DNA of 64,000 nt from Microbacterium sp. H83. GTDB taxonomy: Bacteria; Actinomycetota; Actinomycetes; Actinomycetales; Microbacteriaceae. The stretch spans positions 1 through 64,000 of the forward strand of contig NZ_LWCU01000055.1 of NCBI RefSeq assembly GCF_001650405.1, given 5' to 3'. The position numbers were made by a program, and so were the translations under genes. Under the pieces are notes generated by a model that was not told where the DNA came from, ran no database searches, and saw only the letters and a program-made list of their open reading frames with translations. Shown one piece after another: positions 61,983 to 64,000 of the stretch (position 1 is its first letter; every line of letters begins with the position of its first letter).

Positions 61983-63359
61983 ATGAACCCGCTCACCGAA
62001 CTGCACGAGGCGATGACCCGCTTCGCTGCGACGTGGGCGGGATCGGGCGACGCGCGTGGCCTGTCGCGTGAGGATCTGCTGGCGGCGAACGCCGCGATCG
62101 ATGCGCTGAAGCGGCAGCTGGACGCCGTCCACACCCAGGTCGCGGCGGGCATCGCGCACGAATCGCGCGCCGAGCTCGGGGCCGGAGGCCTTGCGAAGGA
62201 GCAGGGGTATCGCTCGGCGGCTGCCCTGCTGGCCGCGACGACCGGGATGTCGAGGGGCGACGCATCGCGCCTGATCAGAGTGGGCGAGGCTACCGCGCCA
62301 CGCACCGATCTGCTCGGCTCGCCGCTCCCTTCGAGGTACCCCGCTGTGCAGAAGGCCCTGCAGTCGGGCACCCTGGGGGTCGCGGCCGCTGCGCTGATCA
62401 TCGCCCTGCTCGAGCGATGCCGCGTGAAGATCGGCGCCGAGCGCACGGCCGAGGCCGAGGCTTCGCTGGTGAGATCGTCCATCGGTCTTCCCCTCGACGA
62501 CGTCCGCAAGGTCGTCGATCGCGCCGAAGCGTGGATCGACCCCGACGGCACCGAACCTCGCGATGACGAGCGCCGCAGCCGCAGGTCACTGACCCTGTTC
62601 GAGCGCGACGGGATGGTCCACCTCAACGGTCGGTTCGATGTCGAGAGCGCCGCTCCGATCGTCGCCGCGATCCGCGGGTACGTGAGTGCGGCCTTCGCCG
62701 CGCGGAAGGATGCTCCGGACCCCGACGCGCCCGACGCCGACCGCCGAAGTGTGTCCATGATGCAGGCTGACGCCCTCGAGGTGTTCTGCGCCCACGTGCT
62801 CGGCTGCAAGGGCGAGCGTGTGCCGCTGGCGGGCGCCACGGTCGTGGTACGGGTGACGCTCGATGACCTCGTCTCGGGGGAGGGGTCGGCGGAGGTCGAC
62901 GGGATCGGTCAGCGGATCAGCGTCAGCGCGGCGCGACGGATGGCCGCCGGCGGGGGAGTCATCCCGTGCGTGCTCGGCAGCGACAGTCAGATCCTCGACT
63001 GGGGGCGACAGAAACGACTGTTCACGCGGTCTCAGCGTCTCGCTCTGGTGGAACGCGACGGCGGGTGCGCGATGTGCGGACTGCCTCCCGAGATGACGAA
63101 GGCACATCACATCCGCTGGTGGAGCCGGGACCACGGGCCGACCGATCTGGCGAACGGCGTGCTGCTCTGCGAGACCTGTCATCACCGGATCCATGACAAC
63201 GGATGGGAGATCCGCATCGATGGGGTCGGGGTCGGCGCGGAGGTGTGGTTCATCCCGCCGCCCTACGTCGATTCGCGGCGCACGCCGAGGCTGGGCGGCC
63301 GGGCGAGATTCGAGGGCGGTGCACGGAACGATCGTGTCCCGTGGGTGCGTGCGGCATGA
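61983..63359 (+). CDS. DUF222 / HNH endonuclease domain protein
   Basis: 458 residues of the multicopy actinobacterial DUF222-HNH family (like mycobacterial 13E12 repeats). DUF222 fills residues 25-330; the HNH nuclease is near the C terminus as CAMCGLPPEMTKAHHIRWW and LCETCHHRIHD with two CxxC zinc pairs. Such genes are common and often mobile-looking, but no proven role exists. Leaderless -10 box upstream. It is convergent with the SDR gene. Confidence 0.88.
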   Translation: MNPLTELHEAMTRFAATWAGSGDARGLSREDLLAANAAIDALKRQLDAVHTQVAAGIAHESRAELGAGGLAKEQGYRSAAALLAATTGMSRGDASRLIRVGEATAPRTDLLGSPLPSRYPAVQKALQSGTLGVAAAALIIALLERCRVKIGAERTAEAEASLVRSSIGLPLDDVRKVVDRAEAWIDPDGTEPRDDERRSRRSLTLFERDGMVHLNGRFDVESAAPIVAAIRGYVSAAFAARKDAPDPDAPDADRRSVSMMQADALEVFCAHVLGCKGERVPLAGATVVVRVTLDDLVSGEGSAEVDGIGQRISVSAARRMAAGGGVIPCVLGSDSQILDWGRQKRLFTRSQRLALVERDGGCAMCGLPPEMTKAHHIRWWSRDHGPTDLANGVLLCETCHHRIHDNGWEIRIDGVGVGAEVWFIPPPYVDSRRTPRLGGRARFEGGARNDRVPWVRAA

Positions 63360-63382
63360 TCACGCCGCGAGAGGTCATGGCC

Positions 63383-64000
63383 TCAGCGGAAGTACGAGGC
63401 GCCGTTGAGGTCCAGCACAGTGCCCGACGCCCAGATGGCCTCGGGCGAGGTCAGGTACGCGACCGCTGCGGCGACCTCTTCGGGGATGCCCACGCGACCG
63501 AACGGGCTCTGACCGCGGATGCTGTCGCCCTGCGCGCCGTCGAGCTTCGCGGCCTGCCTGTCGGTCGAGACCATGCCGGGTGCCACCGACGCGACGGCGA
63601 TGCCGTGCGGGGCGAGGGCGAGCGCGAGCGACTGCCCGAGCGCCTGCAGTCCGGCCTTCGTCGCGGCGTACGCCGGGTGGTCGAGCTCGCCGCGGAACGC
63701 GCCGCGCGACCCGACGTTGACGATCGCCCCGCCCTCGCCGCGCGCGACCAGGTGCTGTGCGACGAGCATCGACACGTTCGACGCGCCCACGAGGTTGACC
63801 GACACCATCCGAGCCCACGACTGCTGCCAGTCGGCGTAGGTCGTCGCGTCCACGCGGTGTCCGTTCGCCGCGGTCGGCGCGACGGCCGCGTTGTTCACCA
63901 GGACGTCGAGATGCCCGAGAGCGGTGATCGCCTCGTCGACGATGCGCTGCGCGACCGTCGGATCGCCGATGTCCCCGCCGACGACGGCATGACCCGATCC
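63383..64000 (-). CDS. SDR-family oxidoreductase (5' end outside window)
   Basis: The C-terminal 205 codons of a short-chain dehydrogenase. LDVLVNNAAVAP, IVNVGSRGAFRG, the catalytic YAATKAG and a C-terminal WASGTVLDLNGASYF are present; the nucleotide-binding GxxxGxG start lies beyond 64000. The frame is open to the window edge with no in-frame stop. Substrate unknown. Confidence 0.88.
   Translation of the reverse strand, partial: GSGHAVVGGDIGDPTVAQRIVDEAITALGHLDVLVNNAAVAPTAANGHRVDATTYADWQQSWARMVSVNLVGASNVSMLVAQHLVARGEGGAIVNVGSRGAFRGELDHPAYAATKAGLQALGQSLALALAPHGIAVASVAPGMVSTDRQAAKLDGAQGDSIRGQSPFGRVGIPEEVAAAVAYLTSPEAIWASGTVLDLNGASYFR

Overview
The window is high-GC DNA with actinobacterial habits: GTG starts, many 4-base ATGA/GTGA gene overlaps, TAnnnT boxes sitting six bases before a start codon (leaderless promoters), a DUF222/HNH protein and abundant GGATGC/GCATCC. 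It looks like Microbacteriaceae, most likely Microbacterium or a close relative. That assignment is inference; there is no rRNA or marker gene here. I see no tRNA, CRISPR array, transposase or integrase.

0-9.7 kb is mostly ordinary metabolism: a Ser/Thr kinase cut by the left edge, a DUF2188 protein, a beta-keto acid cleavage enzyme, two convergent MalY/PatB-type C-S lyases with a VapC relic between them, a 6-phosphogluconate dehydrogenase, a GNAT acetyltransferase, a RibD-C reductase, a frameshifted secreted-type protein and membrane proteins.

9.8-28.4 kb is a defence island with a clearly looser base composition in places. It holds a P-loop GTPase with a small coupled partner, a NaeI-type restriction-modification pair, and a five-gene overlapping operon built on DrmA and DrmB (the DISARM core) plus a NERD-helicase and two proteins I cannot assign. 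It ends with three PD-(D/E)XK-like proteins. The DISARM-like operon has no DrmC and no methyltransferase of its own; the only C5 methyltransferase nearby belongs to the NaeI pair. This is the most interesting region.

28.4-38.6 kb carries a HAD hydrolase, then a minus-strand operon of lipoprotein, ATPase, fused permease, LacI regulator and metallophosphoesterase (an iron/phosphonate-type ABC system). A MarR/quinone-oxidoreductase divergent pair follows with twin palindromic operators, then a DUF433/VapC45-type toxin-antitoxin pair.

38.8-53.6 kb is a sugar-acid (glucarate-type) catabolic region: a dipeptide/opine-type ABC transporter split over two loci, a LysR regulator, two enolase-superfamily glucarate dehydratase homologues, two D-2-hydroxyacid dehydrogenases, 5-dehydro-4-deoxyglucarate dehydratase and 2-oxoglutarate semialdehyde dehydrogenase. 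Glucarate would pass to 2-oxoglutarate. Three promoters here share an unlabelled element of about 50 bp, in register.

53.6-64 kb holds gene relics, a SulP transporter, a pantothenate operon (DUF2520 PanG-like, PanC, PanB) behind a leader with a strong hairpin and a competing segment, a DUF2975/HTH pair, an intergenic direct repeat, an MFS/ArsR divergent pair with twin operators, a DUF222-HNH protein and an SDR cut by the right edge.
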